64,000 nucleotides of DNA from Brevibacterium permense (GCF_025506275.1 NZ_QYCP01000090.1:119369-183368); one strand, 5' to 3'. Shown: positions 9,163-20,204, counted from the stretch's first letter. The notes: generated from the sequence alone by a model not told the origin. Numbers and translations: made by a program.

Positions 9163-11163
9163 ATGTCTCAGCTGTTCCCGCACCTCTTCGACCCCATCAC
9201 CATCGGCTCCACGACGATCCGCAATCGCATCGTCTCCTCCGGACATGACACCGTGCTCGACGATCACGGCCACATCGGCCACGACCTCGTTGCCTACCAT
9301 GAGGCCCGCGCGAAGGGCGGGGCCGGACTCATCGTCCTCCAGGTCTCCGGCGTCCACGAAACCGCCCGCTACACCAGCCACGTCCTCATGGCCACCGACG
9401 AATCCTCCGTCCCGGGTTACCGAAACGTCGCCGAGGCGGTCCACCGCCACGGTGCCACGATCTTCGCCCAGCTCTTCCACCCCGGCCGCGAAGTCATGGA
9501 CGGTGAGCGCGGAATGGCACCCCGCGCCAAGGCCCCGAGCGACGAACCGCAGGAACGCTTCAAAGTGGTCCCCGAGCCTCTGACCACCGCTGAGGTCAGA
9601 GACATCATCGCCGGCTACGGACGTGCCGCGAAACGCATCGCCGACTCCGGAATCGACGGCGTCGAGATCGTCGCCAGCCACGGCTACCTGCCCATCCAAT
9701 TCTTCAATCCCGCCGTCAACACCCGCACCGACGACTACGGCGGCAGCCCGGAGAACCGCCGCCGTTTCCTCACCGAGGTGGCCCAGACCGTCCGAGCCGC
9801 CGTCGGACCCGACGTCGTGGTGGGCGTGCGGATTTCCGGTGAGGAGAAGACCGAGGACGGCCTCGTCGCCACCGAGATCCTCGACCTCATCGAACACCTC
9901 GACTCCCTGACCGCCGACGGCGTCGACTGCCTCGACTACTTCTCGATCACCGCCGGCGATTCCTCCACTCTGCAGGGCGCCGTCCACATCGTGCCCTCGA
10001 TGCAGATCGACCCCGGCTACGCCGCGAACCTGTCCCAGCAGGTCAAGAAGATCACCGCCAAGACGGTCATGGTCGCCGGCCGCATCAACCAACCTCACGA
10101 AGCCGAAGCCGCGATCGCTGAGGGCCGCACCGATATGGCGATCATGACCCGCGCGATGATCTGCGACCCCGAAATCGCGAACAAGTCCGAATCCGACAAG
10201 GTCGACGAGATCCGCGCCTGCATCGGGTGCAACCAAGCCTGCATCGGCCACTTCCAACAGGGCGTGCCGATCTCGTGCATCCAATACCCCGAATCGGGCC
10301 GGGAACTGACTTTCCTTCCCCGACCGACGGTGCGCTCCCGCAGCCGAGTCCTCGTAATCGGCGGGGGACCGGCCGGCCTCAAGGCAGCCGCGGTCGCCGC
10401 CGAGCAGGGCGATGACGTCGTCCTGTGCGAGAAGGAGCCCCACCTCGGCGGGGCGGTGCTGCTGGCTCAGGAACTGCCGTATCGGTCCGAATTCGGGGGA
10501 GCGGCGACCAATCTCTCCGCTGAGGCGGCCCGCGCCGGCGTCGACATCCGCACCTCCGAACCGGCCACCCAGGACCTCATCACCGAGGTCGCCCCCGACT
10601 ACGTCATCATCGCCACGGGAGCCGAACAGCGCATGCCCGCCCTTGAGATTGCTGACGACGCATTCGTCATCGGGGCTCGCGATTATCTGCGGGAGTCCCC
10701 GGACCTGCCGCCCGGCCGCGTGCTCATCACGGACTGGAAGGGCGATTGGATCGGACTCGGCATCGCCCTGCGGCTGGCCGAGGCCGGGCGACACGTGAGC
10801 TTGGCGACGGCGGCGAACTTCGCCGGTGCCGCGATCCAGCAGTACACGCGCACCCTGCTCGTGTCGCAGGCGCTGCGGACCGGTCGGATCGGATTCGTCA
10901 ACGACGTGCGCCTCGTCGGAGTCGATGCCGACACCGGCTATCTGCAGTCCACTCTCTGCGAGGTCGTTCACGAGGTCGATGGTGTCGCCGCGACGATCGT
11001 GTCCGGAGCACCGCGATCTGTTCCGGTCGATCTCGACTTCGGGGCCGCCTCGGTGACGGTGATCGGCGACGCCCTGGCCCCGCGCACGGTCGAAGAGGCC
11101 GTGTACGAAGGGCTGACCGCGGCCACCGCCCTGGCCGAACGACGAACACCGGTCACGGCGTGA
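9163..11163 (+). CDS. NADH:flavin oxidoreductase, Old Yellow Enzyme/2,4-dienoyl-CoA reductase type
   Basis: 666 residues. An N-terminal FMN TIM barrel (about 1-340) contains HGYLPIQFFNP and RTDDYGGSPENRRRF. Next comes a 4Fe-4S cysteine cluster (CIGC, then C after NQA, then C after 11 more residues; about 350-370). A C-terminal FAD/NAD(P) module follows with VLVIGGGPAGLKAA. This layout is shared by FadH, trimethylamine dehydrogenase and N-methylproline demethylases. The HGYLPIQF motif suits the demethylase/TMADH-like branch better than FadH, but the substrate is inference. The stop overlaps the start of a TetR gene (GTGA), making an enzyme-regulator operon. Confidence 0.85.
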   Translation: MSQLFPHLFDPITIGSTTIRNRIVSSGHDTVLDDHGHIGHDLVAYHEARAKGGAGLIVLQVSGVHETARYTSHVLMATDESSVPGYRNVAEAVHRHGATIFAQLFHPGREVMDGERGMAPRAKAPSDEPQERFKVVPEPLTTAEVRDIIAGYGRAAKRIADSGIDGVEIVASHGYLPIQFFNPAVNTRTDDYGGSPENRRRFLTEVAQTVRAAVGPDVVVGVRISGEEKTEDGLVATEILDLIEHLDSLTADGVDCLDYFSITAGDSSTLQGAVHIVPSMQIDPGYAANLSQQVKKITAKTVMVAGRINQPHEAEAAIAEGRTDMAIMTRAMICDPEIANKSESDKVDEIRACIGCNQACIGHFQQGVPISCIQYPESGRELTFLPRPTVRSRSRVLVIGGGPAGLKAAAVAAEQGDDVVLCEKEPHLGGAVLLAQELPYRSEFGGAATNLSAEAARAGVDIRTSEPATQDLITEVAPDYVIIATGAEQRMPALEIADDAFVIGARDYLRESPDLPPGRVLITDWKGDWIGLGIALRLAEAGRHVSLATAANFAGAAIQQYTRTLLVSQALRTGRIGFVNDVRLVGVDADTGYLQSTLCEVVHEVDGVAATIVSGAPRSVPVDLDFGAASVTVIGDALAPRTVEEAVYEGLTAATALAERRTPVTA

Positions 11164-11798
11164 GCCCGCGTCCGGCCCAACCTGCGGCCGAAGCCGAGGC
11201 GAAGAAGGCGGCGACCATCGCGGCTACCCTCGGCCAGATCGTCGACCGAGGCCCCGCGGCTGTGCGCATGGCCGATGTGGCGAAAGCGGTCGGCATGTCA
11301 GTCGGGTCGGTGCAGTACTACTTCGGGTCACGCGATGCCCTGCTCGCCGCAGCGTTCTCGGCCCACAGCGATGCGGTGCTCAAGGACATCGCGGACATGG
11401 CGAATCCTGATGGCAAGAACACGGGCGAAGGGACAGAAGCCAGTTCGCCTCGGTCCCGTCTGCACGCGGCCTTCAGCGCCGTCCACGAGGTCGGCAATCA
11501 CGGCCAGAGATCGCGGATCTGGATCGAACTCGTCACCGCGGCACGCACCCACGCGAGCCTGCAGGATTGCGTCGACTCCGTCTTCGAAGGGTGGCGCAGT
11601 CTGTTCTCACGCATCATCTGTGACGGCATCAGGACCGGAGATTTCACCCTCGGAGAGCTCACCGCCACCGAGGTGGTCGATACGTTCATCGCCATCATCG
11701 ACGGCTTCGACCTCGCCGCCGTCGCCGGTCACGGATCGGATCCACGCACAATGACGCGCATCCTCATCGAAACAGCCGACCGCCTGCTCGAAGCTTAG
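11160..11798 (+). CDS. TetR family transcriptional regulator
   Basis: 212 residues starting at a GTG that shares GTGA with the stop of the oxidoreductase. The N-terminal helix-turn-helix is clear: AATIAATLGQIVDRG then ADVAKAVGMSVGSVQYYFGS (about residues 20-70). The helical ligand-binding domain is unassigned. Because it is co-translated with the flavin enzyme, it probably senses that enzyme's substrate or product and controls the operon; this is inference from context. No palindromic operator was found in the short gap before the oxidoreductase gene (9001-9162). Confidence 0.85.
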   Translation: MSPRPAQPAAEAEAKKAATIAATLGQIVDRGPAAVRMADVAKAVGMSVGSVQYYFGSRDALLAAAFSAHSDAVLKDIADMANPDGKNTGEGTEASSPRSRLHAAFSAVHEVGNHGQRSRIWIELVTAARTHASLQDCVDSVFEGWRSLFSRIICDGIRTGDFTLGELTATEVVDTFIAIIDGFDLAAVAGHGSDPRTMTRILIETADRLLEA

Positions 11799-11835
11799 GG
11801 GAACCGCGCCCGAGCGACGGGTGAGCGCGCCCGCC

Positions 11836-13149
11836 TCACAACCGCGCGATCGTCTCCACGTCCTCGCCGAACTCCCGAGCCGTCTCCTCGGACACCGTCG
11901 CCCGCGTCGCACGCAGCGCCTCGAGATAGTCATCGGTCGAAAGCACGTCGGTCCGCGAAGCGATGTCGACGTGCTGCTGTCGCAGCGACGAGGCCAGAGC
12001 TTCCTGCGAAGCACGCCGGGCAGCGTATTCGATATCGGCCGGGGTCAGACCATCACTGGCATCGACGAGCACATCGAGATCGACACCGTTGATCGTGTGC
12101 TCGGGAATGTAGCGCGACCAGATCGCCTCCCTGGCAGTGGCATCGGGCAGCCCGATGGGAATGACATAGTCGAAGCGCCCATGCCGCAGGAACGCCGCAT
12201 CGAGGGCACGGACGAAGTTCGTCGCACAGATGAGCAGCCGGCCCTCCCGATCCCGGAACTGACCGACCTGCTTGAGCAGCTCATTCGTCACCCCCTGCGT
12301 CGGCGACGGCGGCTCACCTCCGCGCCTCGACGCGATCTCCTCTACCTCATCGATGAACACCACAGCATGCTCGAGTTCGTTGATCTGCTCGAACGTCGTG
12401 CGCAGACCCGCGGCCACGCCGCCGGGCTCACCGGACAGACGCGACGGGAACACCTCGACGAACGGCCAGTCCAAGCGCGACGCCACCGCCTTCGCGAACG
12501 TCGTCTTCCCCGTCCCCGGCGGACCGAAGAGCATCACCGCCCGAGGCGGCACCACCCCGAAATGATCGGCGAGATCCGGTTCGGCCAAGGGCACGACGAG
12601 GCGGTCCTCGAGCATGTCCTTCTCCTCCTGCATCCCGCTCACCCCATCCCAGAGATGGCGCGGCAGAATCCGTCCCCCGACCGCTTTGAGCCGGTCGAGC
12701 TCACGACGTTGGACGGGCAAGTGCCGCTCGACGTACTTCAGTCCGGTCCGGGTCTCGAAACCGTTGGCCACCAGACCATCGCAGGCCGACGTCCCCGCGG
12801 GAACGAGCATCGACAGCTTCCCCAAACCCAGCGGCATGAGGCGTCGTTCGAGCGCATCGAGCAGTCCCGCCTCGGCGCGGGTGCCCTGCTCAGGATCGGC
12901 ACGGATCGCCTCCAGGACATGGAAGAACACGAGAACTCCCTGACCGTGTGCGGCGCGGCCGACGGCGGCACCGACGATCTCCTCATCGCGGACGGCCACG
13001 ACGGCCTGATTGCGCTGGCAGGCGGCCAACACCTCGGAGAGCAGATAGAGCGGGGGAGCGGCCTCGGATTCCGGGACGGCGGCTTCGAAGAGACGGATGA
13101 TTCCGTCGAGGTCATCATCATGGAAATCGCGGAAGCGGGTGCGGGTCAT
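11836..13149 (-). CDS. fusion protein: N-terminal GNAT-like domain plus AAA+ ATPase
   Basis: 437 residues. Residues about 1-150 look like a GNAT acetyltransferase fold: RDFHDDDLDGIIRLFEAA, VVAVRDEEIVGAAVGR, a degenerate CoA loop QGTRAEAGLLDALERRL, and the C-terminal signature CDGLVANGF. Residues about 170-437 are a classical AAA+ module with Walker A GPPGTGKT (near 210), Walker B VVFIDEVEEIA, sensor-1 ICATN, arginine-finger region LRHGRFD, and the C-terminal lid SDGLTPADIEYAARRAS. It resembles single-ring AAA remodelers of the FtsH/Cdc48 type. AGGGAG lies six bases before the ATG. It appears monocistronic. Function unknown; one possibility is acetylation-coupled protein remodelling. Confidence 0.8.
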   Translation of the reverse strand: MTRTRFRDFHDDDLDGIIRLFEAAVPESEAAPPLYLLSEVLAACQRNQAVVAVRDEEIVGAAVGRAAHGQGVLVFFHVLEAIRADPEQGTRAEAGLLDALERRLMPLGLGKLSMLVPAGTSACDGLVANGFETRTGLKYVERHLPVQRRELDRLKAVGGRILPRHLWDGVSGMQEEKDMLEDRLVVPLAEPDLADHFGVVPPRAVMLFGPPGTGKTTFAKAVASRLDWPFVEVFPSRLSGEPGGVAAGLRTTFEQINELEHAVVFIDEVEEIASRRGGEPPSPTQGVTNELLKQVGQFRDREGRLLICATNFVRALDAAFLRHGRFDYVIPIGLPDATAREAIWSRYIPEHTINGVDLDVLVDASDGLTPADIEYAARRASQEALASSLRQQHVDIASRTDVLSTDDYLEALRATRATVSEETAREFGEDVETIARL

Positions 13150-13311
13150 CGAAAACTCCCTTGTTTCGGTGGCGGGCAGGGCTCAAGAGTAGACGATCGG
13201 GCGGCCGCAGGTGTGATCCGTCTCTCAACGTGACCGCACGGGCACCGCAGGCGAGGCGAACGACACCCGCAACGCGGGTGGACCACTGCACTGATGCGAG
13301 GACGTGGGCGC

Positions 13312-13317
13312 TATCCT
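13312..13317 (+). promoter_or_regulatory. -10 element TATCCT, leaderless dapA
   Basis: TATCCT plus six bases leads to the ATG at 13324. This supports that start over an in-frame ATG at 13294, which lies upstream of the -10 element and has no ribosome site. Confidence 0.5.
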
Positions 13318-13323
13318 GGTTCT

Positions 13324-14247
13324 ATGGCGATTCTCGGTGACCAGGCAGCAGCGACTGCCATTGACGCGTTCGGTTCCGTCGGCACTGCAATGGTGACTCC
13401 ATTCAAGCGCGACGGCAGCATCGACTATGCGTCTGTGGAGAAGGTGGCGAACCACCTCGTCGAGCTCGGCAACGACATGCTCGTCGTCTCCGGCACCACC
13501 GGCGAATCTCCCACGACGACCGACGACGAGAAGGTCGAACTCATCCGAGTCGTCCGCGGTGTCATCGGCAAGCGGGCGAAGATCGTCGCTGGCACCGGCA
13601 ACAACGTCACCGCACACACCATCGACCTCTCCCGCCGTTCGGCCGATGCCGGGGCCGACGGGATCCTGCTCGTCACCCCTTACTATTCGAAGCCGACCCA
13701 ACCGGCGATCGAGGCCCATATGCGTGCGGCCGCCGACTCCACCGACCTGCCGGTCATGCTCTATGACATTCCCGGGCGCGCCGGTGCCCCGATCATCACG
13801 GACACCCTGCTGCGCCTCTCGGACCACCCGAACATCCTCGCGGTCAAGGACGCCAAGGGAGACCTCTTCGCCTCCTCGTTCGTCATGAACAACTCCTCGC
13901 TCGTGTACTACTCCGGCGAGGATGCGCTGAACCTGCCGCTGCTGTCCCTCGGCGCGCTCGGACTCGTGTCCGTGGCCGGACACGTCTGCTCGGACCGGTT
14001 CGCCGCCATGGTCTCCGCAGTGGCGAACAACGACCTCAGCACCGCACGCACCCTTTCCCGCGACACCGCGGACGTGGTGGATGCGCTCATGAACCACATG
14101 CCGGGAGTGATCTCGGCGAAGGCCGCTCTGCAGGCCCAAGGAATACTCGACAACCGCGACGTGCGTATGCCGCTGCTCCCAGCTGATGAGGAGCAGACGG
14201 CGTTCGTCGCCGCCCAATTGACCAGGAGTGGTTACCTCAGTGAATAA
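13324..14247 (+). CDS. dapA: 4-hydroxy-tetrahydrodipicolinate synthase
   Basis: 307 residues. Condenses pyruvate with aspartate semialdehyde, the first lysine-branch step. TIM-barrel motifs are all present: GTAMVTPF, VVSGTTGESPTTTDDEK, VTPYYSKPTQ (catalytic Tyr), MLYDIPGRAG (Tyr of the triad) and ILAVKDAKGD (Schiff-base Lys, near residue 175). Downstream rnj starts inside its 3' end, the dapA-rnj pair that is usual in actinobacteria. The start is fixed by a leaderless -10 element. Confidence 0.96.
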   Translation: MAILGDQAAATAIDAFGSVGTAMVTPFKRDGSIDYASVEKVANHLVELGNDMLVVSGTTGESPTTTDDEKVELIRVVRGVIGKRAKIVAGTGNNVTAHTIDLSRRSADAGADGILLVTPYYSKPTQPAIEAHMRAAADSTDLPVMLYDIPGRAGAPIITDTLLRLSDHPNILAVKDAKGDLFASSFVMNNSSLVYYSGEDALNLPLLSLGALGLVSVAGHVCSDRFAAMVSAVANNDLSTARTLSRDTADVVDALMNHMPGVISAKAALQAQGILDNRDVRMPLLPADEEQTAFVAAQLTRSGYLSE

Positions 14248-15928
14248 TGCATTGACCCAAGAACTGTCCCTCCCGCCGAAGATGGACAGAGAAGCCGTCC
14301 GCATCGTCGCGCTCGGCGGACTCGGCGAAGTCGGCCGTAATATGACCGTCTTCGAATACCACGGCAAACTCCTCATCGTCGACTGCGGTGTGCTCTTCCC
14401 AGAAGAGGACCAGCCCGGCGTCGACCTCATCCTCCCCGACTTCTCCTACCTCGATGACCGCCTCGATGACATCATCGGCCTCGTGCTCACCCACGGCCAC
14501 GAAGACCACATCGGCGCCGTTCCCTACCTGCTGCGCCGGAAGGGCGACATCCCGATCCTCGGTTCGCAGCTGACCATCGCGCTCATCGAAGCGAAACTCA
14601 AAGAGCACCGCATCAAACCCATCACCCGCGTGGTGAAGGAAGACGATGTCGATCAGCTCGGTCCCTTCGACCTCGAATTCGTCGCCGTCAACCACTCGAT
14701 CCCCGACGCCCTGGCCGTGTTCATCCGCACCGGCGCCGGAAACATCCTGCACACCGGCGACTTCAAGATGGACCAGCTGCCGCTCGACGGCCGCATCACC
14801 GACCTCCGCGCCTTCGCCCGCCTCGGCGAAGAGGGCGTGGACCTGTTCATGACGGACTCGACGAACGCTGAGGTCCCCGGCTTCACCGCGCTGGAGAAGG
14901 ACATCGGGCCAGTGCTCGAGAACCTCTTCGGCACCGCCGAACGCCGCATCATCGTCGCCTCGTTCTCCTCCCACGTCCACCGTGTGCAGCAGGTGCTCAA
15001 CGCCGCCACCGCCCATGGTCGCAAGGTGGCCCTCGTCGGCCGCTCCATGGTGCGCAATATGAAGATCGCCGAGGACCTCGGCTACCTCAACGTGCCCCAG
15101 GGAACGCTCATCGACATCAAGAAGGTCGACGACTTCCCCGAGGATCAGATCGTCCTCATGTGCACCGGCTCCCAGGGTGAGCCGATGGCCGCCCTGTCCC
15201 GCATGGCCAACCGCAACCACCGGGTCGACGTCGGCGACGGCGACACCGTCATCCTCGCCTCCTCGCTCATCCCCGGCAACGAGAACTCCGTGTTCAAGGT
15301 CATCAACGGCCTGATGAAGCTCGGCGCTCGTGTCATCTCGAAGGCCGACGCGAAGATCCACGTGTCCGGTCACGCCTCCGGCGGCGAGCTGCTCTACTGC
15401 TACAACATCGTCAAGCCACGCGGCGTCTTGCCCGTCCACGGCGAATGGCGGCACCTGCTGGCCAACGCCCGCCACGCCGAGGCGACCGGAGTCGACCCGA
15501 ACAACATCGTCCTTGCCGATGACGGCTGGGTCGTCGACCTCAAGGACGGTCACGCCGAGGTCGTCGGCGCCGTCGACTGCAACTACGTCTTCGTCGACGG
15601 TTCCTCGGTCGGTGAGATCACCGAGGCGGACCTCAAGGATCGTCTCGTCCTGTCCGGTGAGGGCTTCGTGACGATCTTCATGGCCGTGAACTCGCAGACG
15701 AAGTCGCTCATCGCCGGACCCGAGATCCACGCCCGCGGTGTGGCCGAGTCCGACGACGTCTTCGACTCGATCGTCCCGAAGGTGCAGAAGGCCGTCGAGG
15801 ATGCTCTGCGCGACGGCACCACCGATCAGTACCAGCTCCAGCAGGTGGTGCGCCGCACCATCGGCCGCTGGGTGTCCTCGAAGCTGCGCCGCAAGCCGAT
15901 GATCGTCCCCATGGTCGTCATCGTCTGA
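14240..15928 (+). CDS. rnj: ribonuclease J
   Basis: 562 residues from GTG 14240; a second GTG at 14228 is possible. AGGAG (14224-14228) favours 14240. This metallo-beta-lactamase/beta-CASP nuclease has 5'-exo and endonuclease activity and processes mRNA and rRNA. Motifs: IVALGGLGEVGRNMTVFE, zinc motif HGHEDHIGA near residue 90, HTGDFKMD, TDSTNAE, the beta-CASP segments VLMCTGSQGEP and HVSGHASGG, and HGEWRHL. The C-terminal dimer domain is present. The start overlaps dapA by eight bases, so it is coupled to dapA. Confidence 0.94.
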   Translation: MNNALTQELSLPPKMDREAVRIVALGGLGEVGRNMTVFEYHGKLLIVDCGVLFPEEDQPGVDLILPDFSYLDDRLDDIIGLVLTHGHEDHIGAVPYLLRRKGDIPILGSQLTIALIEAKLKEHRIKPITRVVKEDDVDQLGPFDLEFVAVNHSIPDALAVFIRTGAGNILHTGDFKMDQLPLDGRITDLRAFARLGEEGVDLFMTDSTNAEVPGFTALEKDIGPVLENLFGTAERRIIVASFSSHVHRVQQVLNAATAHGRKVALVGRSMVRNMKIAEDLGYLNVPQGTLIDIKKVDDFPEDQIVLMCTGSQGEPMAALSRMANRNHRVDVGDGDTVILASSLIPGNENSVFKVINGLMKLGARVISKADAKIHVSGHASGGELLYCYNIVKPRGVLPVHGEWRHLLANARHAEATGVDPNNIVLADDGWVVDLKDGHAEVVGAVDCNYVFVDGSSVGEITEADLKDRLVLSGEGFVTIFMAVNSQTKSLIAGPEIHARGVAESDDVFDSIVPKVQKAVEDALRDGTTDQYQLQQVVRRTIGRWVSSKLRRKPMIVPMVVIV

Positions 15929-15981
15929 GACTCCGCCTTCGAGCGGCTCCGTCGTCGGTCTGCTGCACCGACGAAACTGCG

Positions 15982-16021
15982 AACGCCCGCAGATGCCTCC
16001 TCGTGAGGCTCTGCGGGCGTT
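15982..16021 (+). terminator. stem-loop after rnj
   Basis: AACGCCCGCAGA-T-GCCTC pairs with GAGGC-TCTGCGGGCGTT around a CTCGT loop, with one bulged T. It is followed by TGTCG rather than a T run. It lies 54 bases past the rnj stop. Confidence 0.6.
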
Positions 16022-16037
16022 GTCGCGTTCTGGGCGA

Positions 16038-16118
16038 ATCGCCTTTTGAGCGGCACATCGCGTTTGAACCCGATGCGTGGATCAAAAGGCGATGACTCCC
16101 GGCTCAAAAGGCGATGAC
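16038..16118. repeat. three copies of a 14-15 base repeat between rnj and lctP
   Basis: TCAAAAGGCGATGAC occurs exactly at 16082-16096 and 16104-16118. The complement ATCGCCTTTTGAGC at 16038-16051 matches 16102-16115 perfectly over 14 bases. The unit could form alternative hairpins in RNA from either direction. It sits in the gap between two convergent genes. Function unknown; a repetitive extragenic element or bidirectional terminator are candidates. Confidence 0.65.
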
Positions 16119-16154
16119 ATCTGGTGCGGGGGATGATCCGCGCGGGCGGGAGCG

Positions 16155-18077
16155 TCAAGCGCGGGCGGTGGGCTCCGGTTCGTCATCGTCGATGTCAGAG
16201 CCGCCGCCGCGAGCCGAGTTCCCGTCGGCGCCTTCGGCAATCCCGTAGGCCATAGCTGCGCTGCCAACTCCTGCCTCAAGGCCCGGCAGCGGTTTGCCCG
16301 GCGAGCGGCGGATCATCACCACGACGACGGCGAGGCCGATGATGATCGCAGTGAGGACGACGGTGCCCGCGTTGAAGCCCAGCCCGTTGAGTCCGATGAA
16401 CGCCAGGGCGCCCGCGGCCAATGAGTAGACGAGCATCGGGATCGAGGTCCGCCGGATGAGCTCGCCCTCCCGACCAACGAGTCCCACCGTCGCCGAGGCG
16501 GCCACGACGTTATGCACGGCCACCATATTTCCAGCGGCGCCGCCGACCGCCTGAGCCGCAACCACGGTCTCAGGGCTGGCAGCACCGATCGCGGTGCCGG
16601 TGGAGAACTGGAACTGCGAGAACATGACGTTCGAGACGGTGTTCGATCCGGCGACGAAGGCACCCAGGGCACCGACGAACGGGGCGAACAGAGGCCAGGC
16701 GTCGCCCACGGAACTGGCGGCCGCCTCGGCGAGGGTGACCGGCATCGAATCCAGGCCGGCGCCGTTGTAGTCGGCACCGGAGTTGATGAACACACGCACC
16801 AGCGGCAGGGAACACAGCAGGGCCACGGCCGCGCCGGCGATCTGCGAACCCGCGATCTGCCAGGAGCCTGCGATCTGCTTCTTCGTCATCCGGTGAATGA
16901 AGTACGTCAGCCCGCAGGCGAGGACGAAGATCGCGCCGGGCGACCACAGCAGATCCATGTTCTGGCTGATCGGGGTGCCGAAGATGTTGTCGATCTTGAT
17001 CACGGCCGGACCGTTGAGGAACTCCTTGATCGCGGGCACATTGCGGGTGATGAGCAGCAGGGCGACGACGATGAGATAGGGTGACCACGCGCGGGGCAGC
17101 GACATCTTCTTGGTCAGCTGCGCCTTCTCCTTGTTCGGGTCGACGGTGCCCATCCAGAATGTCGGCCACTTATCACGCGGAGCGAAGTCCCAGGTCTTCT
17201 TCGGCATGAGGAAGCCCATCCGCGAGGTCGTCACGACGATGGCGAGACCGAAGAGCCCGCCGAGCAGCGACGGGAACTCCGGTCCGAGCACATTGGCCAC
17301 GATGAGGTAGGGCACGATCATCGCCAGGGCCGCGTAGATCGCGAACGGGGCGATGGCCAGGCCGTCGGCGAAGCGCCGATTGGCACCGAAGAATCCCGTC
17401 ATCAGACACGAGAGCAGCAGCGGGATGAGGATGCCGCAGCAGGCGTGGATGAGTGCGACCTGAGTCGCGGTGTGGGCGACGAATTCGGCCTGGCCGAGGC
17501 CGAGCTGACCGGCACGTTCGGCGACGTCGGCCGACATCGACCCGTCCTCCTGCGCAAGCCCGGAGCCGATGCCGAGCACCATCGGAGTGCCGACGGCGCC
17601 GAAGCTCACCGGCGTCGACTGGATGATGAGACCGGCGAGCACCGCGGCGATCGCGGGGAAGCCGAGGGCCAGCATGAGCGGGGCGACCACGGCGGCCGGA
17701 GTGCCGAAGCCCGCAGCGCCTTCGATGAAGGACCCGAAGAGCCAGGCGACGATGATGACCTGCACCCGCCGGTCTGGGGAGATCGCGATGAAGCCGGCGC
17801 GGATCGTCTCGATCGCCCCGGACCGCGTGATCGTGGCGAGCAGCAGAAGCGCACCGAAGACGATCCACAGCAGGCCGATCGCGACGAGGAGGCCCTGGAC
17901 GACCGATGCGCCGATCGTCACCCATTCGATCTTCCATGCGAAATTCGCTACGAGCGCGGCGGCGACCAGGCCGATGGGCATGGCGTATTTGGCGGGCCAG
18001 CGGAATCCGATGAGAAGGATTCCAGCCAAGAGGATGGGGGAGAGGGCCAGAAGAGCTGCAACAGCGAGGTTGTCCAC
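16155..18077 (-). CDS. lctP: L-lactate/glycolate permease, LctP family
   Basis: 640 residues with about 13-14 hydrophobic segments. The family imports lactate and often glycolate by proton symport. Diagnostic stretches: the N-terminal [31 protein letters not shown] near residue 120, [20 protein letters not shown], the later [20 protein letters not shown] and [19 protein letters not shown] hydrophilic acidic tail ends the protein ([20 protein letters not shown]). GTG at 18077 is the best start but has no clear ribosome site. It is divergent from malate synthase across a 360-base control region. Confidence 0.92.
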   Translation of the reverse strand: MDNLAVAALLALSPILLAGILLIGFRWPAKYAMPIGLVAAALVANFAWKIEWVTIGASVVQGLLVAIGLLWIVFGALLLLATITRSGAIETIRAGFIAISPDRRVQVIIVAWLFGSFIEGAAGFGTPAAVVAPLMLALGFPAIAAVLAGLIIQSTPVSFGAVGTPMVLGIGSGLAQEDGSMSADVAERAGQLGLGQAEFVAHTATQVALIHACCGILIPLLLSCLMTGFFGANRRFADGLAIAPFAIYAALAMIVPYLIVANVLGPEFPSLLGGLFGLAIVVTTSRMGFLMPKKTWDFAPRDKWPTFWMGTVDPNKEKAQLTKKMSLPRAWSPYLIVVALLLITRNVPAIKEFLNGPAVIKIDNIFGTPISQNMDLLWSPGAIFVLACGLTYFIHRMTKKQIAGSWQIAGSQIAGAAVALLCSLPLVRVFINSGADYNGAGLDSMPVTLAEAAASSVGDAWPLFAPFVGALGAFVAGSNTVSNVMFSQFQFSTGTAIGAASPETVVAAQAVGGAAGNMVAVHNVVAASATVGLVGREGELIRRTSIPMLVYSLAAGALAFIGLNGLGFNAGTVVLTAIIIGLAVVVVMIRRSPGKPLPGLEAGVGSAAMAYGIAEGADGNSARGGGSDIDDDEPEPTARA

Positions 18078-18437
18078 TATGAGTCCGATCCGCGGCGTCC
18101 TTGCCGCATCGTTCCACGGACCTGACCTGGTGCGACGATCTTCCTCAGCCGACCGAGAACCAGCGGCGGTCGGTGACGATGGGCCGCCTCGGCGAGTCCA
18201 TGAGAGTTGTTCCCCTTATCCTCCCGAGCCGCCTCCGCAGAGTCAATGAACACACTGTCTCGAATGCAGGATATGGTTTGACGAGACGTGCATCACCTCA
18301 TATTCTTTCGTTGTGTGAACAAACATTTTCACAATGTGAAAGTTTCGCAGTCAAAACCCCGCTGACCAGCGAACATATCGCATCACCAGATGTGGATAAG
18401 GACGCAGCACCGATGTGCTGACTAAGGAGAACCATCG
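18078..18437. promoter_or_regulatory. 360-base divergent control region between lctP and aceB
   Basis: No gene was recognised here. The region holds the promoters of two divergent carboxylate genes. Its central part is unusually A/T-rich (about 18290-18345) and carries repeated TGTGAA-type half-sites. One copy of the GCCGAGGCGG-type 10-mer lies at 18184-18193, outside any coding frame. AAGGAGAA precedes the aceB start. Confidence 0.6.
18311..18341. promoter_or_regulatory. palindromic operator cluster upstream of aceB
   Basis: TTTCACA-A-TGTGAAA (18327-18341) is a perfect 7-base inverted repeat. A further TTGTGTGAA lies at 18311-18319, making three half-sites. The spacing does not fit a CRP/GlxR site (TGTGA-N6-TCACA), so a GntR-, LldR- or RamB-like regulator is as likely. 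The binding protein is unknown. Confidence 0.55.
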
Positions 18438-20042
<1,605 letters not shown>

Positions 20043-20063
20043 TCCGCACTCGCTGACGACGCC

Positions 20064-20110
20064 GAACGCCCCCGAAATCTGTGCCATGAGCACCGATCTC
20101 GGGGGCGTTC
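20064..20110 (+). terminator. stem-loop after aceB
   Basis: A perfect 12-base stem: GAACGCCCCCGA (20064-20075) with TCGGGGGCGTTC (20099-20110), 23-base loop, followed by TTCGC. It starts 22 bases after the aceB stop. Confidence 0.7.
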
Positions 20111-20204
20111 TTCGCTAAGCTCGACATACACACTCCCTCGCGACGGTCCCAGACCGACCCGCAGGTGGGAGGCGCCGACGACGGATGGATCTACGGAGGT
20201 GGGG

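Noticed and set aside
9151..10971. Long open frame on the minus strand opposite the flavin oxidoreductase
   Set aside because: It is the complement of a well-supported gene. Its translation is Gly/Asp/Val-rich without any domain, a common artefact at high G+C.
14237..15730. Long minus-strand open frame opposite rnj
   Set aside because: Low-complexity Asp/Val/Glu translation; RNase J on the plus strand explains the region completely.
18311..18341. GlxR/CRP site upstream of aceB
   Set aside because: TGTGA and TCACA half-sites are present but not with the six-base spacing; the perfect palindrome has a one-base centre.
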